A program made the position numbers and the translations under genes. DNA of 63,079 nucleotides, from assembly GCF_000820005.1 (NCBI RefSeq), contig NZ_CDBL01000037.1, positions 1-63,079 of the forward strand, given 5' to 3'. Of this stretch, positions 12,387 through 21,587 are shown piece after piece. This DNA comes from Aeromonas piscicola. GTDB taxonomy: Bacteria; Pseudomonadota; Gammaproteobacteria; Enterobacterales; Aeromonadaceae. How positions within the stretch are numbered: the stretch's first letter is position 1; each line of letters opens with the position of its first letter. Under the pieces are notes generated by a model. The model was not told the DNA's origin. It searched no databases and was given only the letters and a program-made list of their open reading frames with translations.

Positions 12387-13340
12387 TCAGGCTTTCGCCA
12401 GCCGACGCTCGATGGCATCCATCAGCATGCCGGTGATGGAGACGTCAAAGGCGGCCTCGATCTCGCGGATGCAGGTCGGGCTGGTGACGTTAATCTCGGT
12501 CAGCCGATCGCCTATGATGTCGAGGCCGACGAAGATGAGCCCCTTCTCTTTCAGGGTCGGGCCAACCGCGCGGGCGATGGCCCAGTCGGCGTCGCTCAAG
12601 GGGCGCGCCTCGCCACGGCCACCGGCCGCCAGATTGCCACGGGTCTCCCCCTTCGCCGGAATGCGCGCCAGGCAGTAGGGGACCGGTTCACCGTCCACCA
12701 CCAGCACCCGCTTGTCGCCATCCTTGATGGCGGGCAGATAGGTCTGCGCCATGCAGTACTGGCTGCCATGTTCAGTGAGGGTTTCGATGATGACACCGAC
12801 GTTGGCGTCATCTTCCTTCATGCGGAAGATGGAGGCGCCGCCCATGCCGTCCAGTGGTTTGAGGATCACGTCTTTGTGTTTGGCGTGGAAGGCCCGCAGC
12901 TTGTCAGAGCGACGTGTCACCAGCGTGGTCGGGGTGTGTTCGGCAAACCAGGCGGTGTAGAGCTTCTCGTTGGCGTCACGCAGGCTCTGGGGCTTGTTGA
13001 CGATGAGGCAGCCCTCATCCTCGGCACGCTCCAGCATGTAGGTGGCGTAGATAAATTCGGTATCAAACGGCGGATCCTTGCGCATCAGGATCACATCCAG
13101 ATTGGAGAGCGGCTGATCGACTACCTCGCCGAGCGTGTACCAGTCGGCATAATCATATTTGACGGTCAGCGGGCGCATGGTGCCAAAGGCGCGACCGGCT
13201 TCCATGTAGAGATCCGACATCTCCAGATAGAAGAGCTCATAGCCGCGTTTTTGCGCCTCTTCGAGCATGGCAAAGCTGGAATCTTTCTTGATATTGATGG
13301 CCGAAATCGGGTCCATCACTATACCGAGTTTAATGGTCAT
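12387..13340 (-). CDS. gshB: Glutathione synthetase
   Basis: 317 residues, full family length. It joins gamma-glutamylcysteine and glycine with ATP to form glutathione in the cytoplasm. It begins MTIKLGIVMDPISAINIKKDS, typical of GshB, and contains the ATP-grasp loop KPLDGMGGASIF and the late block GLDIIGDRLTEINVTSPT that carries Mg/ATP ligands. It follows rsmE by about 50 bases on the same strand, the conserved rsmE-gshB order, so both are probably co-transcribed. Confidence 0.97.
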   Translation of the reverse strand: MTIKLGIVMDPISAINIKKDSSFAMLEEAQKRGYELFYLEMSDLYMEAGRAFGTMRPLTVKYDYADWYTLGEVVDQPLSNLDVILMRKDPPFDTEFIYATYMLERAEDEGCLIVNKPQSLRDANEKLYTAWFAEHTPTTLVTRRSDKLRAFHAKHKDVILKPLDGMGGASIFRMKEDDANVGVIIETLTEHGSQYCMAQTYLPAIKDGDKRVLVVDGEPVPYCLARIPAKGETRGNLAAGGRGEARPLSDADWAIARAVGPTLKEKGLIFVGLDIIGDRLTEINVTSPTCIREIEAAFDVSITGMLMDAIERRLAKA

Positions 13341-13391
13341 CCGAATATCCTTCTGGTAGCTCGATTGCGAGTGAGATTCTTAAAACCTGTT

Positions 13392-14123
13392 TCAGGCCAG
13401 ATCGCCAAAGCGGCACTGCAGCGCGGTAATGGCGGTCAGGGCGGCTGTTTCGGTGCGCAGCACCCGCGGCCCCAGCAGCATCTCTTTGAAATCTTCCTGC
13501 ACGGTACGGGCGATCTCGTCGCTGGACAAGCCCCCTTCCGGGCCAATCAGCAGTCGTACCCCATGCTCGGGAACGGGCAGGGTGTTGATGCTGTATTCGG
13601 CGCGCGGGTGCAGGTTGAGCTTGAGCTCTTGGGTCTCTTCTGCCAGCCAGGCATCGAGCTCCATCGGCATGCGAACTTCGGGCACCACATTGCGGCCGCA
13701 CTGCTCGCAGGCGCTGATCACCACCTTCTGCCACTGCTCGCGTTTCTTCTCCAGCCTGTCGGCGGGCAGCTTGACGCCGCAGCGCTCGGAGAAGAGCGGG
13801 GTGATGCAGGTGACACCCAGCTCGACGGATTTCTGGATGGTGAAGTCCATCTTGTCGCCCCGGCTGATCACCTGACCCAGATGGATGGCAAAGGGGGATT
13901 CCACCGAGCGCTGCTCGCAGCTGTCGATGGTCACTTCAACCGATTTCTTGCCGACCAGGGTGATGGTGGCGGCATATTGATTGCCGTCGCCGTTGAACAG
14001 TTCGAGCTGCTGGCCCGGCTGCATGCGCAGTACCCGGCCGATGTGGTTGGCACCGTCTTCCGACAGGGCGAGGGTCTGGCCAACTTGCAGGGTGGCCGCT
14101 TCATAGATACGTGGAATGCGCAT
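13392..14123 (-). CDS. rsmE: 16S rRNA (uracil1498-N3)-methyltransferase RsmE
   Basis: 243 residues, the family norm. The N-terminal PUA-like domain starts [13 protein letters not shown]. The C-terminal SPOUT domain shows the SAM-binding knot motifs [14 protein letters not shown] and [15 protein letters not shown]. The enzyme methylates U1498 of 16S rRNA in assembled small subunits. It lies upstream of gshB in a conserved pair and downstream of endA with a 130-bp gap that holds a GAGGGGG/CCCCCTC hairpin near 14221-14238. Confidence 0.97.
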   Translation of the reverse strand: MRIPRIYEAATLQVGQTLALSEDGANHIGRVLRMQPGQQLELFNGDGNQYAATITLVGKKSVEVTIDSCEQRSVESPFAIHLGQVISRGDKMDFTIQKSVELGVTCITPLFSERCGVKLPADRLEKKREQWQKVVISACEQCGRNVVPEVRMPMELDAWLAEETQELKLNLHPRAEYSINTLPVPEHGVRLLIGPEGGLSSDEIARTVQEDFKEMLLGPRVLRTETAALTAITALQCRFGDLA

Positions 14124-14253
14124 GGCTGATTATCAGTCTCTTGCTTGGAAACCCTTCAATATCCTACTGCGAGGCGCTGAGCAAGGCTCACGCGACAGAG
14201 GTTGAAGGGGTTCATGATGAGAGGGGGTGCTCCCCCTCCTTAGTCAAATGGGG

Positions 14254-14937
14254 TTATCGGCACTGCTTTTCAATGAAGGGATTGGTATTGCCCTGCAGCT
14301 TGCCGATGCGGCGGTTGCGCTCGCACTCCCAGCTATCAGCCGGGTACTGCCTGTCCCAGGCTTCAAACAGTTTACGTTGTTGCGCGGCGAGGCGCAGCCC
14401 GTGTTGCTGGCTCATGTAGAGGTAGGCGCGGGCGATCTGGCCCCGTACCAGCCCCTTGGGTGGTTGCACCCGGCGCTCCTTGAAGTCCACCAGCATCTGG
14501 CACTGGCCGTACTGATCCGGGGTGCCATTCCAGTCGGAGAAACGGTAGTTGGCCCGATCGCCATTTACCTCGCCGATGGCGGGGAAGAGGTTGTGCATGT
14601 CCCCCTCCATTTTGTTGAACTCATCGCTCTTGCTGCAGTTTTTGCGTCCACCCTGCTGCCAGCACTGCAGTTGATGGCCAAATTCCCAGGCGGGTACCAC
14701 GTGTTCCCACTCGATTCGGGCGGCTCGTTTGGGCTGCTTGCGCGGTTCATAACCGCAGCTGGCGAGATCCGGGCTCATTTTCTTGCCCTGATACTCAATC
14801 TTGCAGCCGCAGTAGAAGGTGACGGGGTGATCCTGATAGAGGCGATTCAGATCCTGTTTGGCGGTGCGAAAGGTCTGGGCATGCAGGGGCAGGCTGACCA
14901 GCAGGGCCAGGGTGAACGAAAACAGGGGACGAAACAT
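14254..14937 (-). CDS. endA: Endonuclease I (Dns/EndA), secreted or periplasmic DNase
   Basis: 227 residues from the ATG at 14937, which has AAGGA seven bases upstream. The longer frame adds 17 residues before the signal peptide and is unlikely. A signal peptide of about 20 residues (ends LPLHA) directs export. The His-Me finger nuclease motif is clear: RIEWEHVVPAWEFG with the catalytic His, then GDMHNLFPAIGEVNGDRANYRF with the metal-binding Asn/Glu. Several Cys residues fit the disulfide pattern of the Vibrio Vvn and Aeromonas Dns enzymes. It degrades DNA outside the cytoplasm and can limit natural transformation. Gene order sprT-endA-rsmE-gshB is as in E. coli. Confidence 0.96.
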   Translation of the reverse strand: MFRPLFSFTLALLVSLPLHAQTFRTAKQDLNRLYQDHPVTFYCGCKIEYQGKKMSPDLASCGYEPRKQPKRAARIEWEHVVPAWEFGHQLQCWQQGGRKNCSKSDEFNKMEGDMHNLFPAIGEVNGDRANYRFSDWNGTPDQYGQCQMLVDFKERRVQPPKGLVRGQIARAYLYMSQQHGLRLAAQQRKLFEAWDRQYPADSWECERNRRIGKLQGNTNPFIEKQCR

Positions 14938-15009
14938 GAAGATCCTTGGCAATGAAATGGTTGGATGAAGAGAGGGGCACCCTAGCACAGGGTTGCGACA
15001 CGGGCTGGC

Positions 15010-15543
15010 TTACTCCGCAGGCACAGGCTCCTGCAGTTCCCGCTCCAGCGGCTGCTTGCAGCGGCGACAGTGGTAGCGGGCCTCGCCGCGCACCACCTTG
15101 TTGTGGCGGCGCACCGACAGCTGATGCTGCTGGCAGTGACAGCGATAAGGCACGGTGCGCTGTGCCAATACCGTCAGATCGAAGCTGTGGGTGGTTCTTG
15201 GCTCAAGGCCGAACAGCTCCCGCATCATCGACTGCCACTGCTGGCCGTGGGGTAGCACCCGTGCCTTGCCGCGCCCTTCGCCCCAGAGCGCATAGACCAG
15301 CAGATGGGCCACTTCATGGGGCACCACCTCGTCCAGAAACGCCTGCTGGTTGGCCTGATAGAGGGTAGGGTTGAAGCGCAGCTCCCAGGTCTGCAGCCGA
15401 GCCGAGCCTGCCGCTCGACCGCGCATGTTGCAGTGGATACGCGGGCGGGCAAAGGTGCGGCCGAGGCGCGCCTCGGCCTGCACGAAACAGGCGTCGACCC
15501 GCTGATGCAGCAGTTGTTCGAGATGAGCTGGGGTAGCAGACAT
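15010..15543 (-). CDS. sprT: SprT family zinc metalloprotease-like protein
   Basis: 177 residues from the ATG at 15543; the frame continues upstream but that part overlaps the metK terminator. The zinc-protease motif HEVAH occurs in VVPHEVAHLLVYALWG, followed by a third ligand region HGQQWQ. The C-terminal 45 residues hold a zinc ribbon (C-x-C ... C-x-x-C, in YRCHCQQ and YHCRRCK). The family is related to eukaryotic Spartan (DNA-protein crosslink protease); the bacterial role is not well defined. It lies between endA and metK, as in E. coli. Confidence 0.92.
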   Translation of the reverse strand: MSATPAHLEQLLHQRVDACFVQAEARLGRTFARPRIHCNMRGRAAGSARLQTWELRFNPTLYQANQQAFLDEVVPHEVAHLLVYALWGEGRGKARVLPHGQQWQSMMRELFGLEPRTTHSFDLTVLAQRTVPYRCHCQQHQLSVRRHNKVVRGEARYHCRRCKQPLERELQEPVPAE

Positions 15544-15570
15544 GGGATTTCCGTCGGTCGGCAGACAAGC

Positions 15571-15595
15571 AAAAGGGGAGCCAGGCTCCCCTTTT
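15571..15595 (-). terminator. Rho-independent terminator of metK
   Basis: A perfect 12-bp palindrome (AAAAGGGGAGCC and its complement around one central base) gives a GC stem flanked by a T run on the minus strand, 17 bases after the metK stop. Confidence 0.9.
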
Positions 15596-15611
15596 ATCAC
15601 AACTGAGTGGC

Positions 15612-16763
15612 TTAGAGGCCGGCGGCGGAGCGCAGCAGCTCGGCCTTGTCGGTCTGCTCCCAGGGGAACTCTTCGCGACCGAAGTGACCGTAGGCAGCGG
15701 TAGCCTGGTAGATGGGTCGCTTCAGATCCAGCATCTGGATCAGGCCGTACGGGCGCAGCTCGAAGTGTTCGCGTACCAGCTTGACCAGCAGATCCTCGGC
15801 CACCTTGGCGGTGCCAAAGGTCTCGACGCTGATGGAGGTCGGCTCGGCCACGCCGATGGCGTAGGAGATCTGGATCTCGCAGCGATCCGCCAGACCGGCG
15901 GCGACAATGTTTTTGGCCACGTAGCGGGCTGCGTAGGCGGCGGAGCGGTCAACCTTGGACGGATCCTTGCCGGAGAAGGCGCCACCACCGTGACGGGCCA
16001 TGCCGCCGTAGGTGTCGACGATGATCTTGCGACCGGTCAGACCGCAGTCACCCATGGGGCCGCCGATAACGAAACGGCCGGTCGGGTTGATGAAGTATTT
16101 GGTGTCCTTGGTGATCCACTCTTGCGGCAGCACCGGCTTGATGATCTCTTCGCGTACCGCTTCCACCAGATCCTTGTGGCTGATGGACTCGCTGTGCTGG
16201 GTAGACAGTACCACGGCATCCACACCCAGGATCTTGCCTGCGTCGTCGTAGGCGAAGGTCAGCTGGCTCTTGGCATCCGGACGCAGCCACGGCAGGGTGC
16301 CGTTCTTGCGCACTTCGGCCTGACGCTTCACCAACAGGTGAGAGTAGGTGATGGGGGCGGGCATCAGCACGTCGGTTTCGTTGGTGGCGTAGCCGAACAT
16401 CAGGCCCTGGTCACCGGCGCCCTGCTCCAGTGGATCGCTGCGGTCAACACCCTGGTTGATGTCGGGGGACTGCTTGCCGATGGCGTTCAGCACGGCGCAG
16501 GAGTCGGCATCGAAGCCCATGTCGGAGTGGGTGTAGCCGATGTCACGCACTGTGTTGCGCACTATCTCTTCGATATCAACCCAGGCAGAGGTGGTTACTT
16601 CACCGGCCACCATGACCATGCCGGTCTTGACCAGGGTCTCGCAGGCAACACGGGCCTTGGTATCTTGCTTGAGGATGGCGTCCAGTACCGCATCGGAGAT
16701 CTGGTCCGCAATCTTGTCGGGATGGCCTTCGGAGACCGACTCGGAAGTAAACAGCTTTGCCAT
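15612..16763 (-). CDS. metK: S-adenosylmethionine synthetase
   Basis: 383 residues, full length. It makes S-adenosylmethionine from methionine and ATP as a cytoplasmic tetramer. Motifs seen: the N-terminal [21 protein letters not shown] with the ATP-binding His and Asp, [10 protein letters not shown] in the middle and the P-loop-like [19 protein letters not shown]. The start at 16763 fits the family N-terminus. Three MetJ-like 8-mers lie 67-90 bases upstream, so repression by MetJ with SAM is likely. It is divergent from tkt. Confidence 0.98.
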   Translation of the reverse strand: MAKLFTSESVSEGHPDKIADQISDAVLDAILKQDTKARVACETLVKTGMVMVAGEVTTSAWVDIEEIVRNTVRDIGYTHSDMGFDADSCAVLNAIGKQSPDINQGVDRSDPLEQGAGDQGLMFGYATNETDVLMPAPITYSHLLVKRQAEVRKNGTLPWLRPDAKSQLTFAYDDAGKILGVDAVVLSTQHSESISHKDLVEAVREEIIKPVLPQEWITKDTKYFINPTGRFVIGGPMGDCGLTGRKIIVDTYGGMARHGGGAFSGKDPSKVDRSAAYAARYVAKNIVAAGLADRCEIQISYAIGVAEPTSISVETFGTAKVAEDLLVKLVREHFELRPYGLIQMLDLKRPIYQATAAYGHFGREEFPWEQTDKAELLRSAAGL

Positions 16764-16829
16764 GATGGGATTCTCAGCTTGTCTGGGGTTATCGCCACAG
16801 CAATAACCGGGTGATGATAGGATGATTGT

Positions 16830-16853
16830 AGAGGTATCTACATCTGGACGTCC
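16830..16853 (-). promoter_or_regulatory. Tandem MetJ operator (met boxes) upstream of metK
   Basis: Three abutting 8-mers, AGAGGTAT, CTACATCT and GGACGTCC, match the AGACGTCT consensus at 6, 5 and 6 of 8 positions. Tandem 8-bp boxes are how MetJ dimers bind. On the minus strand a TGGACG-18-TACAAT promoter runs through this block, so MetJ would cover the promoter spacer. MetJ itself is not in the window. Confidence 0.7.
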
Positions 16854-16925
16854 ATTTTAGTTAGCGCCCTTCTCGATTGCCAGCACTATTTTGGTTTTGC
16901 CCCGTGCTGGCCGAACAAGATACGT

Positions 16926-16994
16926 GCTTTACCCCATTTGGGGTGCAAGCCGTTTACAACTCAATCGTTTGCCCCGGCCAGAAAAGCGATTGAG
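16926..16994. repeat. Two hairpins in the metK-tkt intergenic region
   Basis: A palindrome ACCCCA-TT-TGGGGT (16931-16944, extendable with GCTT/AAGC flanks) is followed by an inverted repeat CTCAATCG ... CGATTGAG (16960-16967 and 16987-16994). They lie upstream of tkt, before a GATAAT at 17020 that could be its -10 box. They could be regulator sites or end a short metK-upstream transcript; nothing decides. Confidence 0.5.
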
Positions 16995-17105
16995 CTCCCA
17001 AAGCCACTTTATTCGCCCAGATAATATTTGCACCGCACGCCCCCTGCTGGGACAATAACGCGCCTTAATCTTGGCCATCAAATGAAGCAATCGCAGGAGA
17101 TACAG

Positions 17106-19097
17106 ATGCCTTCTCGTAAAGAGCTTGCCAATGCCATTCGCGCATTGAGTATGGATGCCGTTCAAAAAGCCAACTCCGGTCACCCGGGCGCCCCCATGGG
17201 AATGGCGGATATCGCCGAAGTGTTGTGGCGCAGCCACCTCAAGCATAACCCGAACAACCCCAAGTGGGCCGACCGCGACCGTTTCATTCTGTCTAACGGC
17301 CACGGCTCCATGCTGCTGTACTCCCTGCTGCACCTCTCCGGTTATGACCTCTCCATCGACGACCTGAAAAACTTCCGCCAACTGCACTCTCGTACCCCGG
17401 GTCACCCCGAGTACGGCTATGCGCCGGGCGTGGAAACCACCACGGGTCCGCTGGGTCAGGGCATCACCAATGCCGTGGGCATGGCGATCGCCGAGAAGGC
17501 CATGGCCGAGCAGTTCAACCAGCCGGGTCACGACATCGTTGACCACTACACCTACGCCTTCATGGGCGACGGCTGCCTGATGGAAGGCATCTCCCACGAA
17601 GCTTGCTCCCTGGCAGGTACCCTGCAACTGGGCAAACTGATCGCGTTCTGGGATGACAACGGCATCTCCATCGACGGTCACGTTGAAGGCTGGTTCACTG
17701 ACGACACCGTCAAGCGCTTCGAAGCTTACGGCTGGCACGTGATTGCCGCCGTTGACGGTCACAGCCCGGAAGCCATCAATGCCGCCATCGAAGCCGCCAA
17801 GGCCGAGACCGGCAAGCCGACCCTGATCTGCTGCCGCACCATCATCGGCTACGGTTCACCGAACAAGTCCGGTTCTCACGATTGCCACGGCTCACCGCTG
17901 GGCAACGACGAGATCGCCGCCGCTCGTGCCTTCCTGAAGTGGGACCATGCGCCGTTCGTTATTCCGTCAGACATCGCCGCTGAGTGGAACGGTCAGGAGA
18001 AGGGTACCAAGCTGGAAGCCGACTGGGCTGCCAAGTTTGCCGCCTATGAAGCCGCTTACCCGGCGCTGGCTGCCGAATTCAAGCGCCGTACCGCAGGCGA
18101 GCTGCCGGCCAACTGGGCCGCTGAATCTGCCAAGATCATCGAAACCCTGCAAGCCAACCCGGCCAAGATCGCGACCCGTAAAGCGTCCCAGAACTCTCTG
18201 GAAGCCTTCGGCAAGCTGCTACCCGAGTTCATGGGTGGTTCCGCTGACCTGGCTCCGTCCAACCTGACCATGTGGTCCGGTTCCAAGTCTCTCAACCCCG
18301 AGAGCGCGGCAGGCAACTACATCCACTACGGTGTGCGCGAGTTCGGCATGTCCGCCATCATGAACGGCATCGCCCTGCACGGTGGTTTCATCCCCTACGG
18401 CGCCACCTTCATGATGTTCATGGAGTACGCCCGCAACGCCCTGCGCATGGCCGCCCTGATGAAGCAGCGCGTCATCTTCGTTTACACCCACGACTCCATC
18501 GGTCTGGGTGAAGATGGCCCGACTCACCAGCCGGTTGAGCAGATCGCCTCCCTGCGTCTGACCCCGAACATGAGCACCTGGCGCCCGTGTGACCAGGTGG
18601 AATCCGCGATCGCCTGGAAGCACGCCATCGAGCGTACCGACGGCCCGACTTCCCTGATCTTCTCCCGCCAGAACCTGGCCCAGATGGACCGTACCAGCCA
18701 GCAACTGGCCGATACCGCCAAGGGTGGTTATGTGCTGAAGGATTGCGCCGGTACCCCGGAACTCATCCTGATCGCCACAGGTTCCGAAGTCGAGCTGGCC
18801 GTGGCCGCCTTTGATCAGCTGACTGCCAAGGGCCGTGCCGTGCGCGTGGTCTCCCTGCCTTGTATCGATGTGTTCGACGCACAATCTGCCGAATACAAAG
18901 AGTCCGTCCTGCCGGCTGCCGTTACCAAGCGTGTGGCCATCGAAGCGGGTATCGCCGACTACTGGTACAAGTACGTGGGCTTTGGCGGCAAGATCATCGG
19001 TATGACCACCTTCGGTGAGTCCGCACCGGCCGAGCTGCTGTTCAAGGAATTTGGCTTTACCGTGGAAAATGTGGTTGCGACCGCAGAGTCCCTGTAA
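17106..19097 (+). CDS. tkt: Transketolase
   Basis: 663 residues, normal length. The ATG at 17106 has GCAGGAG nine bases upstream; the open frame extends further 5' without similarity. It transfers two-carbon ketol units in the non-oxidative pentose phosphate pathway, with thiamine diphosphate and a divalent metal. The TPP-binding motif [13 protein letters not shown] ... [11 protein letters not shown] lies near residues 155-190. The pyrimidine domain with the catalytic Glu (RFGVREFGM-like [12 protein letters not shown]) is near residue 410, and the C-terminal domain is complete. It is monocistronic, divergent from metK (as in vibrios), with codon use typical of a highly expressed gene. The epd-pgk-fba genes that often follow are not here. 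Confidence 0.97.
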   Translation: MPSRKELANAIRALSMDAVQKANSGHPGAPMGMADIAEVLWRSHLKHNPNNPKWADRDRFILSNGHGSMLLYSLLHLSGYDLSIDDLKNFRQLHSRTPGHPEYGYAPGVETTTGPLGQGITNAVGMAIAEKAMAEQFNQPGHDIVDHYTYAFMGDGCLMEGISHEACSLAGTLQLGKLIAFWDDNGISIDGHVEGWFTDDTVKRFEAYGWHVIAAVDGHSPEAINAAIEAAKAETGKPTLICCRTIIGYGSPNKSGSHDCHGSPLGNDEIAAARAFLKWDHAPFVIPSDIAAEWNGQEKGTKLEADWAAKFAAYEAAYPALAAEFKRRTAGELPANWAAESAKIIETLQANPAKIATRKASQNSLEAFGKLLPEFMGGSADLAPSNLTMWSGSKSLNPESAAGNYIHYGVREFGMSAIMNGIALHGGFIPYGATFMMFMEYARNALRMAALMKQRVIFVYTHDSIGLGEDGPTHQPVEQIASLRLTPNMSTWRPCDQVESAIAWKHAIERTDGPTSLIFSRQNLAQMDRTSQQLADTAKGGYVLKDCAGTPELILIATGSEVELAVAAFDQLTAKGRAVRVVSLPCIDVFDAQSAEYKESVLPAAVTKRVAIEAGIADYWYKYVGFGGKIIGMTTFGESAPAELLFKEFGFTVENVVATAESL

Positions 19098-19142
19098 TAG
19101 CTGACCATTGAGCCTCTTTGGCTCAATAGCCGGAACGATAAG

Positions 19143-19176
19143 ACGCCCCCCATCGCAAGATAAGGGGCGTTTTTTA
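19143..19176 (+). terminator. Rho-independent terminator of tkt
   Basis: ACGCCCC and GGGGCGT form the stem around a 14-base loop, followed by six T residues, about 45 bases after the stop codon. Confidence 0.9.
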
Positions 19177-19445
19177 TGATCCTGAGAGTGTTGCAGAAGG
19201 TTTTATGAAAAACGGGCTCCAAACAGTGTAGTTGTGAGAGAGACCATTTATTAGATGGACGCATATGCGTACAATGCTCTTACGAGTCTACTTGTCTCTG
19301 ATGCAGTCTAATGCTGAATGGAACTTTTCACACTTAAGCTGTAGTGATGAGTGAGCGTTGAAAAGAGCGTTGTCATATCCGGCTGTGTTTTTAAATAGTT
19401 CATTTAGTAGACACAACATGTTCTGCTCAAGGGAAAGAAGTTTGC
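19177..19445. other. AT-rich non-coding region before the orphan membrane protein
   Basis: Base composition drops sharply here and stays low through the next gene. I see no RNA gene, insertion sequence or attachment repeat. It probably holds the promoter of the gene at 19446. The change in composition begins just after the tkt terminator, a common insertion point for acquired DNA. Confidence 0.5.
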
Positions 19446-20267
19446 ATGTCACAGTATAAGCCTAATCACATACCACTTAGAGTGCGTCTAGTATGTGCTT
19501 TTTTAATGCTCGTTTGTGTGGCCTACGGTGTTGCCGAGCTGGCTAATGGATATACCTATATTCCAGCGAAAAGAGGAGGTTTTTTTATATCTGGCATTCC
19601 AACACTAATCATCGCCATCTCATCTTTTTTGTTCTGTATTGTCGCTGCATTGTTCATAATAGATCACTATGACAAGAGAGATAATGAGAAAGCTTATTCA
19701 ATAGGAATAAAAATTATATTCAATGTTGCACTCTATATGTTCCTGGGGGCACCACTTGTTGAAATATTAGAAGCGGTTTTGATGAGGAATGGAATAGATA
19801 TATTCCCTAGGTTTCATGGGTTTGCTGAGGCATTTTCATATCACACACCTGGTATGCGAGAACTGCTTATATATGTAACCCCTATTTCAGATAATGCTCT
19901 TTATATTATGGGTGGAGCGTGCAGCTTAGTATTAATCAGCGAGTCCCTCGAAAAGTATCATGGAGGGAAATATAAATCGCTGTGTCCTATATTGGGTGGT
20001 CTTGCAATGATAGGGTTTGGAACTTTTATTCTATCTATATCATTCAAGGAGTTACTGTTAGGGCAGGCTGGTTTCGGAAAAGATCATGCTTATGCTGTCA
20101 CAGCTATGGATGACCCTGCGAAATTCAATGCGGTATTACTCACCGGGTTCATAGTCGGAGGGATGTTCTTCTTTTTTGGCTGCATTGGTCTCATGGGCTA
20201 CGTGATTAAAAAAATGAGAATGTCTAGGCGTAACAAGAGTCAATCCAACGACCCACTCTTTAGATAG
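19446..20267 (+). CDS. Unrecognised six-helix membrane protein, AT-rich and probably acquired
   Basis: 273 residues. I do not recognise the family. Six hydrophobic segments are visible at about residues 12-32, 47-72, 86-108, 150-170, 182-201 and 232-255. Between helices 3 and 4 is a ~40-residue loop with charged and aromatic residues (about 110-148), and the C-terminus is a basic, probably cytoplasmic tail (K/R-rich, about 256-270). Codon use is AT-rich (many ATA, TTA, AGA codons), unlike every neighbour. The start at 19446 follows a purine-rich GGGAAAG stretch. It is single, bounded by the tkt terminator and its own bidirectional hairpin. Function unknown; a transporter, sensor or defence effector are all open. 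Confidence 0.8.
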   Translation: MSQYKPNHIPLRVRLVCAFLMLVCVAYGVAELANGYTYIPAKRGGFFISGIPTLIIAISSFLFCIVAALFIIDHYDKRDNEKAYSIGIKIIFNVALYMFLGAPLVEILEAVLMRNGIDIFPRFHGFAEAFSYHTPGMRELLIYVTPISDNALYIMGGACSLVLISESLEKYHGGKYKSLCPILGGLAMIGFGTFILSISFKELLLGQAGFGKDHAYAVTAMDDPAKFNAVLLTGFIVGGMFFFFGCIGLMGYVIKKMRMSRRNKSQSNDPLFR

Positions 20268-20273
20268 CGCGAT

Positions 20274-20304
20274 AAAAGACACCGGCCTAAGCCGGTGTCT
20301 TTTT
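20274..20304. terminator. Bidirectional terminator between orphan membrane gene and RidA fusion
   Basis: A perfect 13-bp stem (AAAAGACACCGGC and complement) with a CTAA loop has A and T runs on its two flanks, between convergent genes. Confidence 0.92.
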
Positions 20305-20321
20305 ATTGCTAGAGCAATGCC

Positions 20322-21587
20322 TTAAACCAGAGGCGGGGTACTTTCCGCATTGGAGAGCACGGCATCCATCTGCACCAGGGCTCCGGCGGGCAGCTCGCTG
20401 ACGCCGATAACGGTACGGGCCGGCAGATAGCTCGGGAAGTATTTGGTGTAGATGGCGTTGACCGCATCCAGATCCGCGATGTTCTTCACTTGAATATTGA
20501 CCTTGACGATATCGTCCATCACATGGTCGATGCTCTCGACGATGGCTTTGATATTACTGAGGCACTGGGCGGTCTGCTCTTTGATGCAGCCAGCCAGGAT
20601 CTTGCCAGTAGTGGAGTCGATCGGCAGCTGCGCGGTCAGATGGTTGTAGTGGGAGAAGGCGACCGTCTGGCAATGGAGTGGGCTGCGTGGTGCCTTGTCA
20701 GTATTGCGGGCGCTGATCACCAGGTTGTGTCTGTCTTCTACCAGCTGCGGCGGTGTGCCGTCACCGTGGGAGATGACCGCATCCATCTGCACCTGGGCAC
20801 CCAGCGGCAGGGCAGTTGCGCGGATCACCGAGCGGGCCGGCAGATAGGCGACGGCGCGGGCAATGGCGGAGTCCGGGAAGAAGGTGGTGTAGACCTCGTT
20901 GACGGCCTCCAGATCGGCGAGGCTGGTCAGGTAGATATTCACTTTGACGATGTCGTCAAATGGCACATCGATGCTCTCCAGCACCGTTTTGATGTTGCGC
21001 AGGCACTGACCCGCCTGCTCCTTGATGCCACCGGCGATCAGCTGGCCCGAGGCGGCATCGACCGGCAGTTGCGCGCCGATATTGTTGTAGTGGGAGAAGG
21101 CCACGGTATGGGTCGAGAGCGGGTTGTGCGGTGCCTTGTCGCTGTTGCGGGCCAGCTTCACCAAGGCGCAGGGAGCTTGCGGGAAGGTGCCTTCGCCATT
21201 GGAGATGATGGCGTCGATCTGCACCTGGGCATCCAGCGGCAGGGCGGCCACAGCGAGTGTGGTACGGGTCGGCAGATAGCTTGGGAAGAATTCGCGATAG
21301 ACGGCGTCGACCGCCTCCAGATCCGCCATGTCTTTCAGGAAGATGGTGGCTTTGACCATATCGTCCATCACGTGGCCGATGCTCTCAATGATCGCCTTGA
21401 GGTTATTCAGGCACTGTCTGGCCTGTACCTTGACGTCGCCACTCACCATCTTGCCAGTCTTGGGATCGACCGGTAACTGGGCAGAAATATTGTTGTAATG
21501 AGAGAAGGCCACCGTCTGGGTGTAGGGGCCCAGATCCTGGGGGGCATTGGTGGTATTTCTTGCAGCCTTGATGATGGTGCCACTCAT
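20322..21587 (-). CDS. Three-domain tandem RidA (YjgF/YER057c/UK114) fusion protein
   Basis: 421 residues made of three RidA-like units of about 140 residues each (roughly 1-138, 139-280, 281-421). Each repeats TVAFSHYN(N/H), QLP(V/I)D, a QC-L-(N/R/S)-N-(I/L)-K helix, a (D)D(I/M)VK strand, and an L-x-x-R ... (Q)(I/M)DA(I/V) end. Ordinary RidA proteins are single ~130-residue chains that trimerise and hydrolyse reactive enamines/imines from PLP enzymes; here one chain could mimic a trimer. The substrate-binding Arg is present in units 1 and 3 (PTRTT, PARTV) and a PARSV Arg in unit 2. The residue that is Glu120 in E. coli RidA is Asp in all three. The gene is alone, with a long AT-rich upstream region. 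Activity is not assured. Confidence 0.9.
   Translation of the reverse strand: MSGTIIKAARNTTNAPQDLGPYTQTVAFSHYNNISAQLPVDPKTGKMVSGDVKVQARQCLNNLKAIIESIGHVMDDMVKATIFLKDMADLEAVDAVYREFFPSYLPTRTTLAVAALPLDAQVQIDAIISNGEGTFPQAPCALVKLARNSDKAPHNPLSTHTVAFSHYNNIGAQLPVDAASGQLIAGGIKEQAGQCLRNIKTVLESIDVPFDDIVKVNIYLTSLADLEAVNEVYTTFFPDSAIARAVAYLPARSVIRATALPLGAQVQMDAVISHGDGTPPQLVEDRHNLVISARNTDKAPRSPLHCQTVAFSHYNHLTAQLPIDSTTGKILAGCIKEQTAQCLSNIKAIVESIDHVMDDIVKVNIQVKNIADLDAVNAIYTKYFPSYLPARTVIGVSELPAGALVQMDAVLSNAESTPPLV

Noticed and set aside
12339..14129. 596-codon open frame on the plus strand
   Set aside because: It is antisense to gshB and rsmE, both full-length and recognisable.
20274..20304. Palindrome as a possible attachment site for the AT-rich membrane gene
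   Set aside because: It has A and T tracts and a position between convergent genes typical of a bidirectional terminator, and there is no matching repeat on the other side.
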